Positions 18,102 to 27,738 of a stretch of DNA of 64,000 bases are shown here, piece by piece. The position numbers were made by a program, and so were the translations under genes. Every line of letters begins with the position of its first letter. The first letter of the stretch is position 1. The stretch lies in NCBI RefSeq assembly GCF_036016195.1, contig NZ_JAYWTM010000022.1, positions 104,238 through 168,237 of the forward strand. Reading direction: 5' to 3'. The notes beneath the pieces are model-generated. The model saw nothing but the letters and a program-made list of their open reading frames with translations. It searched no databases and had not been told where the DNA came from. Source of the stretch: Brenneria populi. GTDB lineage: Bacteria; Pseudomonadota; Gammaproteobacteria; Enterobacterales; Enterobacteriaceae.

Positions 18102-18722
18102 TTAACTCATCCAGCGGTCATTCTTTTTCCGGCGCGGGATAATGTGCGGCAGCACCAGGCCCAACAGCAGCCCGGCGCCGGCCACGCCGCCGCCGTACAG
18201 GAACCATTGGAGAATAATGGTCCGCTGTTTATCGTCAAGCTGGACGTTCGCGGCGCTGACTTTCTTCTGAGCCACGATGAGCTGATTCTTCAATTCCTGA
18301 TTTTCGTTATGTAACCCGTTAATAATCTCGTCGCTGGCGGAAACTTTCCGCTGCATTTCCGCCGTACGCTGGTTCCAGCTTTGATCGATGTTTTTCAGCT
18401 TGTCCGTCAGCTCGCTAACCTGATTTTCCAGTTCGGGCACGCGGGTTTTCAGACTCGGCGTTTCGCTCAGCTGATCGAGCGCGATCCAGCTGGTGCGGTT
18501 TTTATCATCAAGGATCTGCGCATAGCCCGCTTCCTGATTCGTCGCGAGAACCGTCACCGGCGTGCCGGCCTTCAGCGTGCCGACAATGCGGTATTGATTG
18601 CCCGGTCCGCTGTGGATATAGGTCAGCAGTTCATCGGAAATATAGCGTTTTTCCTCGGCATGCGCGGTCAAACTTAGCGTAAAGGTCATTAAGGTAAAAA
18701 AAATCAGGAATAATTTCTGCAT
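18102..18722 (-). CDS. ygiM: YgiM, SH3-domain membrane-anchored protein
   Basis: A 206-residue envelope protein (TIGR04211 type). It has a signal peptide (about residues 1-22, cleaved near TAHA), a bacterial SH3 domain (about 25-90; YISDELLTYIHSGPGNQYRI), a coiled coil (about 95-165; LENQVSELTDKLKNIDQSW) and a single C-terminal transmembrane helix (WFLYGGGVAGAGLLLGLVLP) followed by a positively charged tail. Function is not firmly known. It is upstream of and cotranscribed in direction with cca, and divergent from ygiF, as in E. coli. Confidence 0.93.
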   Translation of the reverse strand: MQKLFLIFFTLMTFTLSLTAHAEEKRYISDELLTYIHSGPGNQYRIVGTLKAGTPVTVLATNQEAGYAQILDDKNRTSWIALDQLSETPSLKTRVPELENQVSELTDKLKNIDQSWNQRTAEMQRKVSASDEIINGLHNENQELKNQLIVAQKKVSAANVQLDDKQRTIILQWFLYGGGVAGAGLLLGLVLPHIIPRRKKNDRWMS

Positions 18723-18990
18723 AAGATCATCATGTTGCGTGAGTCATAGGATGATAGTAGAGGCTTAAGTCTGACGAGGCAATGATTAAACCTGAATGAG
18801 AACTTTCTCACTCTTGGTTCGCCGGCCGTTCTCCCGCGCGGTGCGAGACGTTTTTGTCGCGGCGCGGACGCCGTTTATTCTCATCGCCGCCCGTGAAGCG
18901 TCGTCGGCCGCCGCAAAGGTGGCAAGGTGAAGTAAAATGTTATTTACTGAGGTAAATTTCATGGAGTTGGAATCCGGCCTGGTAAATGTT

Positions 18991-20331
18991 ATGAGTGAAG
19001 AAATCGAACTGAAATTTATTGTTCATCGCGACGGCGTCGAGTCGCTGCGCAAACAGCTGTCCGACTGGCGAAGCGAGTACAGTCGCGTCGAACATCTGCA
19101 TGCCCGGAGGCTGACGAACACCTATTATGAGACGGCGGACCGCTTCCTGCGTAAACAGGGCATCGGCCTGCGCATTCGCGGTGAGGACGAACGCTATGAA
19201 ATGACGGTGAAAACCGCCGGTAGGGTGATCGGCGGACTGCATCAGCATCCTGAATACAATATCGCGTTGGAAAAAGCGGCGTTGGATCTTAGCCTGCTGC
19301 CGGCGGATATCTGGCCTGAAAACTGCGATCCCGGCGCGCTTCAGCGCGCTCTTAATCCGCTGTTTAGCACCGACTTTACCCGTGAAATGTGGGTAATCAC
19401 TTACCACCAAAGCGTGATTGAGGTTGCGCTCGATCGCGGCGAGATTCGCGCAGGCGAACTCAGCGAACCCTTGTGCGAACTTGAGATGGAGCTGAAGCTG
19501 GGACAGACGGCGGATCTGTTCGAGCTGGCGGCGGAGATCGCCGAGTTCGGCGGTTTGCGTCAGGGAAGCCTCAGTAAAGCGGCCCGCGGCTATCATTTGG
19601 CGCAGGGCAATCCGCCCCGCGAATGCCGTCCGGCGGGCATCCTTATCCTGGAGCCCAAGGCCACTATCGATCGCGCCATCGGCGCGGCGCTGGAATACGC
19701 GCTGAGCCATTGGCAGTATCATGAAGAGTTGTGGGTGCGCGGCAACGCCGAGGCCCGCGGCGCGCTGCCGCAGGCCGGCGCGCTGATGCGCGAAATGCTG
19801 GTGCTGGTCGGCGGCGTGATTCCCCGCAAGGTGACGACCCTGTTTCGCGCCGCGCTTGCCAGTCTGGAGGAAAAGGTTCAGGGGCCGGGAGAGGCGGAAA
19901 CCCTCTGCTACAGCGTGGAGTATCTGCAAAGTAAGCTGGCGCTTACTTCATGGCTGGTGGAGGCCGGCTGGCGCAGCCATATGGATAATAAGGAGCGAAT
20001 CAAGCTGCAGGGCTCTTACAAACGCTTTGCCGACATCATGCTGGGACGCAGTTGCGCCGAGCTGAAACACACGTTCAGCGGCCCCCTGAGCGAGACGCAA
20101 TATGTACAGCAACTGCCCCGTTTGCGGCGCAATATTTGCGCCCTCCGGCTGCTGTCCGGCGCCTATCCGGCCGAACAGGTTGAGGCGTATATCGAGCGCT
20201 GGCGCGCCTTAATCCAGTCGATTGCGTCGCTGTCGGTCGAGCGCTCGCCGTCGCCGTATCTGGAAGCCTGCCGCAAACAGGCGCTGGCTCAACCGCCATT
20301 CTGGTTACACAGCGCCGGGAATATACACTGA
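18991..20331 (+). CDS. ygiF: YgiF, CYTH-CHAD inorganic triphosphatase
   Basis: A 446-residue enzyme that hydrolyses inorganic tripolyphosphate. The N-terminal CYTH domain (about residues 1-200) begins with the diagnostic EIELKF and contains the tunnel residues LRIRGE, MTVKTAG and CELEMELK. The C-terminal CHAD helical domain (about 215-440) includes YHEELWVRGN and QLPRLRRN and is thought to bind polyphosphate. I place the start at MSEEIELKF; an in-frame ATG 54 bases upstream has poorer support. It lies 145 bases before glnE, the same order as E. coli ygiF-glnE-hldE. Confidence 0.94.
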   Translation: MSEEIELKFIVHRDGVESLRKQLSDWRSEYSRVEHLHARRLTNTYYETADRFLRKQGIGLRIRGEDERYEMTVKTAGRVIGGLHQHPEYNIALEKAALDLSLLPADIWPENCDPGALQRALNPLFSTDFTREMWVITYHQSVIEVALDRGEIRAGELSEPLCELEMELKLGQTADLFELAAEIAEFGGLRQGSLSKAARGYHLAQGNPPRECRPAGILILEPKATIDRAIGAALEYALSHWQYHEELWVRGNAEARGALPQAGALMREMLVLVGGVIPRKVTTLFRAALASLEEKVQGPGEAETLCYSVEYLQSKLALTSWLVEAGWRSHMDNKERIKLQGSYKRFADIMLGRSCAELKHTFSGPLSETQYVQQLPRLRRNICALRLLSGAYPAEQVEAYIERWRALIQSIASLSVERSPSPYLEACRKQALAQPPFWLHSAGNIH

Positions 20332-20420
20332 AAATAATTCGCGCCGCAGGACAAAACGCCATCGTTTTGCCGCGTATCGTATTACACAATGCGCCAGCGG
20401 CTTGCAGTATGGACGGGTAT
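20331..20420 (+). repeat. Dispersed intergenic repeat, family 2, copy D
   Basis: It begins on the ygiF stop codon with AAAATAATTCGCGCCGCAGG and continues ACAAAACGCCATCGTTTTG, a hairpin shared with the copy at 33222. It ends CGGCTTGCAGTATGGACGGG. A degenerate copy lying between ygiF and glnE. Confidence 0.55.
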
Positions 20421-20476
20421 CACCGTTAACCGCGTTTACCGCCATTGATGGCGGATAACGCCTCAAGGGAATCACC

Positions 20477-23326
20477 ATGCCGACACCTTCTTTGCCGCCT
20501 TTGCCTCCGCTATTGGCGGAGCAGTGCCAACGGGTTTTATTACGTCAGCAGGCCGCCGCCGACCCGGCTTCGGCTGCGGAGAGCGAGCTCGCCGTTCTGG
20601 CGATGAGCGATTTCGTCAGCGACGCGCTGGCGCGTTACCCGGAGTGGCGGCAGGATATTCACCGCCTGCCGCCGCAGCCGGAAGAGTGGCGGCATTATCC
20701 CGAGTGGCTGAATCGGACGCTGAGCGCGATCGATGACGAAACGGCGCTGATGGCGGCGCTGCGGCTGTTTCGCCGTCATATGCTGGTCAGGATCGCCTGG
20801 TCGCAGACGTTGCGGACCAGCACCACCGAACAAACGCTGCGGCAGCTCAGCGAACTGGCCGAAACGCTGATTATCGCGGCGCGCGACTGGCTGTATCAAG
20901 CCTGCTGCCGGGATTGGGGCGTGCCGGTCAATGCGCAGGGCGTTCCCCAGCCGCTGCTGATTCTGGGCATGGGAAAATTGGGCGGCGGCGAGCTGAATTT
21001 CTCCTCCGACATAGACCTGATTTTCGCCTATCCGGAGAGCGGCCAAACCCGCGGCGGACGGCGCGAGCTGGATAACGCGCAGTTTTTTACCCGCTTGGGG
21101 CAGCGGCTGATCAAGGCGCTGGATCAGCCCACGGTTGACGGATTCGTCTATCGAGTGGACATGCGGCTGCGTCCGTTTGGCGATAGCGGCCCGCTGGTGC
21201 TGAGCTTTGCCGCGATGGAGGACTATTACCAGGAGCAGGGAAGGGACTGGGAACGCTATGCGATGGTGAAGGCCCGTCTGCTGGGCGGGGCGCAAGACGA
21301 ATACAGTCAGGAACTGCGCAGCATGCTGCGGCCGTTTGTCTTTCGGCGCTATATCGATTTCAGCGTTATTCAGTCGCTGCGCAATATGAAGGGCATGATT
21401 GCCCGCGAAGTTCGCCGGCGGGATTTGCGCAACAATATCAAATTGGGCGCGGGCGGCATTCGTGAAATCGAGTTCATCACCCAGGTCTTTCAACTTATCC
21501 GCGGCGGGCGCGAGCCGGGGCTACAGCAAAGGGCGCTGCTGCCTACGCTGCATCATATCGGGGAGCTGGGGCTGTTGGCGCAGCCCCAGGTCATGGCGCT
21601 CAGCGCGGCATACCGTTTTCTGCGCCGCCTGGAAAATCTTCTCCAGGCGATTGCCGACGAACAAACCCAGACGCTGCCGGATGATGCGCTGAACCGGTCG
21701 CGGCTGGCGTGGGGCATGGAAGTTGACGGCTGGAGCGAGCTGGAACAGGCGCTGGCGCGGCATACGCTCTCCGTCCGCCGGGTATTTGACGAGTTAATCG
21801 GCGATGACGCGCCGGACAATAACGATATTCCCGAACACGGCAGCTATTGCAGCCTGTGGCGGGATAAATTGGATTATGCCGATCTGGCCTTGCTGACTCC
21901 GCATCTCACGGAAAGCGTGCGGGAAAAACTGCTGCGCCAGGTGGTCGATTTTCATCATGATGTCTCGAAGCGTACCATCGGTCCGCGCGGGCGCGATGTG
22001 CTCGATCAACTGATGCCCTGCCTGTTGGCGGAAGTGTGCGCCCGGAAAGACGCCGACATCATTTTGGCGCGTCTGACTCCCCTGCTGCTGGGCATCGTCA
22101 CCCGCACGACCTATCTGGAACTGCTGCTGGAGTCGCGGCCCGCGCTGGCGCAGCTCGTTCGGCTGTGCGAGGCCTCGCCGATGGTGGCCGGTCAGTTGGC
22201 CCGATACCCGCTGCTGCTGGATGAGTTGCTCGATCCCGCTACGCTCTATCAGCCGACGGCGCCGGAAGCCTATGCCGATGAGCTGCGCCAGTATCTGATG
22301 CGGGTGCCGGAAGACGATGAGGAGCAGCAGCTGGAGGCGGTGCGTCAGTTCAGGCAGGCGCAGCTGCTGCGTATTGCCGCCGGGGATATCGCCGGGGTAC
22401 TGCCGGTAATGAAAGTGAGCGATCACTTAACCTACCTGGCGGAAGCGATCATCGCCGCGGTGGTGCAGCAGGCCTGGTCGCTGATGGTGGCCCGTTACGG
22501 TCAGCCCTCCCATCTGAGCCAGCGCGAAGGGCGCGGTTTTGCGGCGATCGCCTACGGCAAGCTCGGCGGCTGGGAGCTGGGTTACGGCTCCGATCTGGAT
22601 CTGGTGTTCCTGCTGGATTGCCCGCCCGATGTTATGACCGACGGCGAACGCAGCATCGATGGCCGTCAGTTTTATCTGCGGCTGGCCCAGCGCGTGATAC
22701 ATCTGTTCAGCACGCGCACCTCATCGGGCATTCTGTACGAGGTGGATGCGCGCCTGCGGCCTTCGGGCGCGGCGGGCATGCTGGTCAGTACGATCCAGGC
22801 CTTTGACGATTATCAGCATAGCGAGGCCTGGACCTGGGAGCACCAGGCGCTGGTGCGGGCGCGGATGGTTTACGGCGAAAGCGACATTCAGCGGCAGTTT
22901 GAGAACATTCGGCGCAACATTCTTTGCCGCGAGCGCGATGGCGACAAGCTGCGCGCCGAAGTGCGTGAAATGCGCGAGAAAATGCGCCAGCATCTGGCGA
23001 ACAAGGACAAGAACCTGTTCGATCTGAAAACGGACGCCGGCGGGATCACCGACATTGAGTTTATCGTCCAGTATCTGGTGCTGCGCTATGCGTCGCAGGA
23101 GCCGCGCCTGACGCGCTGGTCGGACAATGTGCGCATCCTTGAGATGATGGCGCAGTATGGGGTGATGGAGGCGCGCGAGGCCGACGCGCTGAAGCAGGCC
23201 TACGTTACCCTGCGCAATGCGCTGCACCATCTGGCGCTGCAGGAGATCGCCGGTCGGGTGGAGCAGGATAAGTTTATGGCCGAGCGGCGACAGGTTGTGG
23301 AAAGCTGGAATAAATGGCTGGGCTGA
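20477..23326 (+). CDS. glnE: GlnE, glutamine synthetase adenylyltransferase/deadenylase
   Basis: A 949-residue bifunctional regulator of nitrogen assimilation. Its N-terminal domain removes AMP from glutamine synthetase and its C-terminal domain adds it, under control of PII and glutamine. Two nucleotidyltransferase sites are visible: GELNFSSDIDLIFAY at about residues 170-185 and ELGYGSDLDLVFLLD at about 700-715, each with the paired aspartates. Helical GlnD-UR-like regions follow each. Length matches E. coli (946). It starts at ATG after AAGGGAATCACC. Confidence 0.97.
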   Translation: MPTPSLPPLPPLLAEQCQRVLLRQQAAADPASAAESELAVLAMSDFVSDALARYPEWRQDIHRLPPQPEEWRHYPEWLNRTLSAIDDETALMAALRLFRRHMLVRIAWSQTLRTSTTEQTLRQLSELAETLIIAARDWLYQACCRDWGVPVNAQGVPQPLLILGMGKLGGGELNFSSDIDLIFAYPESGQTRGGRRELDNAQFFTRLGQRLIKALDQPTVDGFVYRVDMRLRPFGDSGPLVLSFAAMEDYYQEQGRDWERYAMVKARLLGGAQDEYSQELRSMLRPFVFRRYIDFSVIQSLRNMKGMIAREVRRRDLRNNIKLGAGGIREIEFITQVFQLIRGGREPGLQQRALLPTLHHIGELGLLAQPQVMALSAAYRFLRRLENLLQAIADEQTQTLPDDALNRSRLAWGMEVDGWSELEQALARHTLSVRRVFDELIGDDAPDNNDIPEHGSYCSLWRDKLDYADLALLTPHLTESVREKLLRQVVDFHHDVSKRTIGPRGRDVLDQLMPCLLAEVCARKDADIILARLTPLLLGIVTRTTYLELLLESRPALAQLVRLCEASPMVAGQLARYPLLLDELLDPATLYQPTAPEAYADELRQYLMRVPEDDEEQQLEAVRQFRQAQLLRIAAGDIAGVLPVMKVSDHLTYLAEAIIAAVVQQAWSLMVARYGQPSHLSQREGRGFAAIAYGKLGGWELGYGSDLDLVFLLDCPPDVMTDGERSIDGRQFYLRLAQRVIHLFSTRTSSGILYEVDARLRPSGAAGMLVSTIQAFDDYQHSEAWTWEHQALVRARMVYGESDIQRQFENIRRNILCRERDGDKLRAEVREMREKMRQHLANKDKNLFDLKTDAGGITDIEFIVQYLVLRYASQEPRLTRWSDNVRILEMMAQYGVMEAREADALKQAYVTLRNALHHLALQEIAGRVEQDKFMAERRQVVESWNKWLG

Positions 23327-23334
23327 GAGACGCC

Positions 23335-23366
23335 GCGCATTCCGCTTAGCCGGCGTGCGCTTTTTA
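23335..23366 (+). terminator. Possible weak terminator between glnE and hldE
   Basis: ACGCCG pairs with CCGGCGT around a 13-base loop, followed by GCGCTTTTT. The stem is imperfect, so read-through into hldE is likely. Confidence 0.35.
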
Positions 23367-23429
23367 ATGGTAATAATCAGTCCTGTGATATTATGACGCG
23401 CATTATGCGAAATGAGCTTGGAGTAGGGG

Positions 23430-24863
23430 ATGAAAGTTACGCTGCCTGATTTCCGCCGTGCGGGCGTATTAGTGGTTGGAGACGTGATGCTGGACCGTTA
23501 CTGGTACGGGCCCACCAGCCGTATTTCACCAGAGGCGCCGGTGCCGGTGGTGAAGGTGGATACCATAGAAGAGCGCCCGGGCGGGGCCGCCAACGTGGCG
23601 ATGAATATCGCATCCCTGGGCGCGCTTTCACGATTGGTCGGCTTAACGGGGATCGATGACGCCGCGCGGGCGCTGAGCGCCAAACTGAACGAAGTCAACG
23701 TGAAGTGCGATTTCGTTTCGGTGCCCACGCACCCGACTATTACCAAACTGCGCGTGTTGTCGCGTAATCAGCAGTTGATCCGGCTGGATTTTGAAGAGGG
23801 TTTCGACGGCGTCGATCCGCGGCCGATGATTGAGCGCATCCAGCAGGCGCTGCCCAATATCGGCGCGCTGGTGTTGTCTGATTACGCCAAAGGGGCGCTC
23901 ACGCATGTGCAGGAGATGATCCGGACGGCGAAAGCGGCGGGCGTACCTGTGCTGATCGATCCGAAAGGAACCGACTTTTCCCGCTACCGCGGCGCGACGC
24001 TGTTGACACCCAACCTGTCCGAGTTCGAGGCGGTGGCCGGGCGCTGTAAAAATGAAGAAGAGCTGGTGGCGCGCGGCATGCAGCTGGTGGCCGATTACCA
24101 GCTGTCGGCGCTGTTGATCACCCGCTCCGAGCAGGGCATGACGCTATTGCAGCCGGGCAAAACGCCGCTGCACCTGCCGACCCAGGCGCAGGAAGTGTAT
24201 GACGTAACCGGGGCCGGCGATACGGTCATCGGCGTGTTGGCCGCGGCGCTGGCCGCCGGCAATCCGCTGGAAGAGGCCTGCTTCCTGGCGAACGCCGCCG
24301 CCGGCGTGGTGGTCGGCAAGCTGGGGACGTCGACGGTCACGCCGATCGAACTGGAAAACGCCATTCGCGGCCGCTCGGAAAGCGGATTCGGCGTGATGAG
24401 CGAGCCGCAGTTGAAAGAGGCCGTAGCGCGCGCGCGCCAGCGCGGCGAGAAGATCGTCATGACGAACGGCTGTTTCGATATCCTGCATGCGGGGCACGTC
24501 TCCTATCTTGCCAATGCCCGTAAGCTGGGAGACCGGCTGATTGTCGCCGTCAACAGCGACGCCTCGACCCGCCGCCTAAAAGGGCCGACCCGGCCGGTGA
24601 ATCCACTGGCGCAGCGGATGATCGTATTGGGGGCGCTGGAGTCCGTCGACTGGGTGGTGGCGTTTGAGGAAGATACCCCGCAGCGCCTGATTGCCGAAGT
24701 GTTGCCGGACATTCTGGTGAAGGGCGGCGATTATCAGCCGCATGAAATCGCAGGCAGCGAAGAAGTGTGGGCCAACGGCGGCGAAGTCAAGGTGCTGAAT
24801 TTTGAAGACGGCTGCTCCACCACCAATATTATTAATGCCATTAAAGCCGGTAAGTCTGAGTAA
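23430..24863 (+). CDS. hldE: HldE, bifunctional heptose-7-phosphate kinase/heptose-1-phosphate adenylyltransferase
   Basis: A 477-residue enzyme of ADP-L-glycero-beta-D-manno-heptose synthesis for the LPS inner core. Residues 1-318 form a PfkB/ribokinase domain (GDVMLDRYWYG at the start, catalytic VTGAGDTVIG at about 260). Residues 344-477 form a cytidylyltransferase-like domain with the HxGH motif in TNGCFDILHAGHVSYL. Length is that of E. coli HldE. It follows glnE at 103 bases and is followed by ligA after only 15 bases, which is not the E. coli arrangement. Confidence 0.97.
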   Translation: MKVTLPDFRRAGVLVVGDVMLDRYWYGPTSRISPEAPVPVVKVDTIEERPGGAANVAMNIASLGALSRLVGLTGIDDAARALSAKLNEVNVKCDFVSVPTHPTITKLRVLSRNQQLIRLDFEEGFDGVDPRPMIERIQQALPNIGALVLSDYAKGALTHVQEMIRTAKAAGVPVLIDPKGTDFSRYRGATLLTPNLSEFEAVAGRCKNEEELVARGMQLVADYQLSALLITRSEQGMTLLQPGKTPLHLPTQAQEVYDVTGAGDTVIGVLAAALAAGNPLEEACFLANAAAGVVVGKLGTSTVTPIELENAIRGRSESGFGVMSEPQLKEAVARARQRGEKIVMTNGCFDILHAGHVSYLANARKLGDRLIVAVNSDASTRRLKGPTRPVNPLAQRMIVLGALESVDWVVAFEEDTPQRLIAEVLPDILVKGGDYQPHEIAGSEEVWANGGEVKVLNFEDGCSTTNIINAIKAGKSE

Positions 24864-24878
24864 CTGACTGAAACAGGT

Positions 24879-26933
24879 ATGAATCCATTGAATTTAGCGT
24901 TAGCCGAAGTACGCGAGGCTAACTCGCGGATAGCAGAACTGCGCACGCTGTTGCGCCACCATGAATATAAGTATCACGTGGAGGATGCGCCGGAAATTCC
25001 CGATGCCGAATATGACCGGCTGATGCGCGAGCTGAAAAGTCTGGAAGAGGCCTATCCCCAGTTGGTGACCGGCGACTCGCCGACCCAGCGCGTGGGGGCC
25101 GCGCCGCTGGCGGCGTTCGAACAGGTGCATCATGAAGTGCCGATGCTGTCGCTGGACAACGTATTCGATGAAGAGAGCTATCTGGCGTTCAGTAAACGTA
25201 TCGGCGATCGGTTGAAAAACGCCGAAGACCTGACGTTTTGCTGCGAGCTGAAGCTGGACGGCCTGGCGGTCAGCCTGCTGTACGAAGATGGCGTGCTGGC
25301 GCGCGCGGCCACGCGCGGCGACGGTAGCACCGGCGAGAACATCACCGCTAATATTCGTACCATCGGCGCGATCCCGCTGCGTTTGCGCGGGGAGAATATT
25401 CCGCGCCGTCTGGAAGTGCGCGGCGAAGTGTTTATGAAGCACAGCGGTTTCGAAAAGCTGAATGAAGAAGCGCGCCGCGTCGGCGGCAAGGTCTTCGCGA
25501 ATCCGCGCAATGCGGCGGCGGGTTCGTTGCGCCAGCTCGATCCGCGCATCACGGCGAAACGTCCGCTGACCTTTTTTTGCTATGGCTGGGGGCTGCTGGA
25601 CGGGGGCGAACTGCCCGGCAGTCATTGGCAGCGTTTGATGCAATTCAGAGACTGGGGGTTACCCGTCAGCGACCGTATCCAGCTCTGCACCGGCAGCCGA
25701 GAAGTGCTGGATTTTTACCGCCGCGTCGAGCAACAGCGCGGTTCGTTGGATTTTGATATCGACGGCGTGGTCATCAAGGTCGACTCGCTGGCGCTACAGG
25801 AGCGTTTGGGGTTTGTCGCCCGGGCGCCGCGCTGGGCGGTGGCGTTTAAATTTCCGGCTCAGGAACAGCTGACCTGGGTGCGCGACGTTGAATTCCAGGT
25901 CGGCCGTACCGGAGCGATTACGCCGGTGGCGCGCCTGGAGCCGGTGGCGGTGGCCGGGGTGATGGTCAGCAATGCGACCTTGCATAACGCTGACGAAATC
26001 GAGCGCCTCGGGATACGCATCGGCGATCGGGTGATTGTGCGCCGGGCCGGAGACGTTATTCCGCAGATTGTCGGCGTGGTGGAGGCGGAGCGTGCGGAAA
26101 ATACTCTGCCGATCCTGTTCCCCACGGCGTGTCCGGTGTGCGGTTCCGATGTGGAGCGCATCGAAGGCGAAGCCGTCACCCGCTGTACCGGCGGACTGAT
26201 CTGCGGGGCGCAGCGCAAAGAATCCCTGAAGCATTTTGTCTCCCGCCGCGCGCTGGATGTCGAGGGAATGGGGGATAAGATTATCGATCAACTGGTGGAG
26301 AAAGAGTACGTCAAAACGCCGGCCGATCTTTTCCGGTTGAGCGCCGGGATGTTAACCGGTCTCGATCGCATGGGGCCGAAGTCGGCGCAAAACCTGGTCA
26401 ACGCGCTGGAAAAAGCGAAAACCACCACGCTGGCGCGCTTCCTGTATGCTCTGGGGATCCGCGACGTCGGCGAGGCGACGGCGGCCAATCTTGCGGCGCA
26501 TTTCGGTTCGCTTGAGGCGCTTTTCGCCGCCGGCGAGGAGGCGTTGCTGGACGTTTCCGACGTAGGAACGGTGGTGGCGACCCATGTGCGTCATTTCCTT
26601 GAGGAAGAGCACAACCAGAAGGTGATCCGTGAGTTAACCGATCCTGAGGGCATCAATATCCATTGGCCGGCGCCGGCGGCGATCCGGGTTGACGAGATCG
26701 ATAGTCCGTTTGCCGGCAAGACGCTGGTGCTGACGGGGTCGTTGAGTCTCTTATCCCGGGATGAGGCCAAAGATCGGCTAACGGCGCTGGGGGCGAAGGT
26801 TAGCGGCAGCGTATCGAAGAAAACGGATATGGTGATTGCCGGCGAAGCGGCGGGTTCCAAGCTGGCCAAAGCGCAGGCGCTGGGGATTCCGGTGATCGAC
26901 GAGGCCGAAATGATCCGTTTGCTGGGAGAGTAA
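24879..26933 (+). CDS. ligA: NAD-dependent DNA ligase LigA
   Basis: A 684-residue essential ligase that seals nicks using NAD. The Ia and adenylation domains contain CELKLDGLAVS with the nucleophile Lys125. Next come the OB fold, a four-cysteine zinc finger (CPVCGSD to CTGGLICG, about residues 416-440), the helix-hairpin-helix region and a C-terminal BRCT domain (about 605-684; FAGKTLVLTGSLSLLSRDEA). It is closest to E. coli LigA, not LigB, with about 10 extra N-terminal residues. In E. coli it follows zipA; here it directly follows hldE, while the downstream DUF3820 partner is retained. Confidence 0.97.
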   Translation: MNPLNLALAEVREANSRIAELRTLLRHHEYKYHVEDAPEIPDAEYDRLMRELKSLEEAYPQLVTGDSPTQRVGAAPLAAFEQVHHEVPMLSLDNVFDEESYLAFSKRIGDRLKNAEDLTFCCELKLDGLAVSLLYEDGVLARAATRGDGSTGENITANIRTIGAIPLRLRGENIPRRLEVRGEVFMKHSGFEKLNEEARRVGGKVFANPRNAAAGSLRQLDPRITAKRPLTFFCYGWGLLDGGELPGSHWQRLMQFRDWGLPVSDRIQLCTGSREVLDFYRRVEQQRGSLDFDIDGVVIKVDSLALQERLGFVARAPRWAVAFKFPAQEQLTWVRDVEFQVGRTGAITPVARLEPVAVAGVMVSNATLHNADEIERLGIRIGDRVIVRRAGDVIPQIVGVVEAERAENTLPILFPTACPVCGSDVERIEGEAVTRCTGGLICGAQRKESLKHFVSRRALDVEGMGDKIIDQLVEKEYVKTPADLFRLSAGMLTGLDRMGPKSAQNLVNALEKAKTTTLARFLYALGIRDVGEATAANLAAHFGSLEALFAAGEEALLDVSDVGTVVATHVRHFLEEEHNQKVIRELTDPEGINIHWPAPAAIRVDEIDSPFAGKTLVLTGSLSLLSRDEAKDRLTALGAKVSGSVSKKTDMVIAGEAAGSKLAKAQALGIPVIDEAEMIRLLGE

Positions 26934-26936
26934 TCC

Positions 26937-27161
26937 GTGGAAAAAGAGGACCTGATCGAGATTGCCAATATGCGCATGCCGTTTGGCAAATATCAGGGAC
27001 GCGCGCTTATCGACCTCCCGGAAGAGTATCTGCTGTGGTTCGCCCGTAAAGGCGAGTTTCCGCCGGGGCGCCTGGGCGAGCTGATGCAAATCACGCTGAC
27101 AATCAAGATAGAAGGCCTGCAAGGGCTGATTAAGCCGTTGAAAAAGAGCGGCAAGGCATAA
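26937..27161 (+). CDS. DUF3820 small protein (YpeB-like)
   Basis: A 74-residue protein beginning at GTG, 3 bases after ligA. It contains the DUF3820 signature MPFGKYQGRALIDLPEEYLLWF. The same small gene follows ligA in E. coli (ypeB), so the two travel as a unit. Function is unknown; some family members are associated with nucleases or helicases. The stop codon lies within the perfect hairpin at 27151-27175. Confidence 0.85.
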   Translation: MEKEDLIEIANMRMPFGKYQGRALIDLPEEYLLWFARKGEFPPGRLGELMQITLTIKIEGLQGLIKPLKKSGKA

Positions 27162-27175
27162 GCGTTATGCCTTGC
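27151..27175 (+). terminator. Perfect hairpin at the end of the ligA operon
   Basis: GCAAGGCATAA, loop GCG, TTATGCCTTGC: an 11-bp perfect stem that includes the DUF3820 stop codon. There is no T run on either side, so it is more likely an RNA-stabilising or pausing element between convergent genes than a classic terminator. Confidence 0.45.
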
Positions 27176-27194
27176 GCGCTACGGCTACGGATCG

Positions 27195-27545
27195 TTAGGC
27201 ATAAACGTTGATCTGATTGTCGTCCGTCGGGCGGTTAACGCCGTCTGCCTGGGCGGAAAGACTGTTCTTATCCGAATCTGCTTCTTCAACCGACTGCTGC
27301 ACCTGGGCGCTTTCCTGCGCCTGCTGCGCCTGAAGCTGGGCGATTTGCGCCTCGATCACCTGGATCTGGGCCTGCAACATCTCGCTTTGCGCTTCCGACG
27401 TTTCGTCTCCGGATGACGAGACGTTTTTAAGCTGTTCCGTTAATTTTTCAAGCTTTTGAGTGAGTTGATTAATCTTCTGGGCATAGCTTTGCGAATCGCT
27501 GCCTGAAGATGACGCTGCTGATGAAACTGCACTTATGCTGGACAT
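27195..27545 (-). CDS. FlxA-like coiled-coil protein, copy 1
   Basis: A 116-residue protein with a Ser-rich N-terminus (SSISAVSSAASSSGSD), a long coiled coil rich in Gln, Leu and Ala (about residues 22-90; heptads such as INQLTQKLEKLTEQLK and IQVIEAQIAQLQAQQ) and a short conserved tail ending DNQINVYA. This matches the FlxA-like family (in E. coli FlxA is a FliA-dependent protein of unknown role). It has an excellent AGGAGG ribosome site 5 bases before the ATG, and a perfect sigma-28 -10 box lies 34 bases upstream. It shares tail and layout with the neighbour at 27739. Confidence 0.8.
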   Translation of the reverse strand: MSSISAVSSAASSSGSDSQSYAQKINQLTQKLEKLTEQLKNVSSSGDETSEAQSEMLQAQIQVIEAQIAQLQAQQAQESAQVQQSVEEADSDKNSLSAQADGVNRPTDDNQINVYA

Positions 27546-27578
27546 TGATCCTCCTGATAACGCGCATGTGTGAATCGA

Positions 27579-27586
27579 TTATCGGC
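27579..27586 (-). promoter_or_regulatory. Sigma-28 -10 box before FlxA-like copy 1
   Basis: On the minus strand it reads GCCGATAA, an exact match to the flagellar class 3 -10 element. The -35 region (AATAAA) is only a weak match to TAAAGTTT at the right distance. The downstream leader is short. Confidence 0.45.
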
Positions 27587-27738
27587 AACGACGCTTTTTT
27601 ATTGAGGATAGCCGAGTTATCAAGTCGCAAGGCCGCCGTTAATCTTGAGTAATAGGCGTAACAAGATATGTTTGCCGCATGTCGCCGCGCTATTTTTACC
27701 ATCGGCCGAGCATCGCTAGCCATAGAGAGATAACGTTA

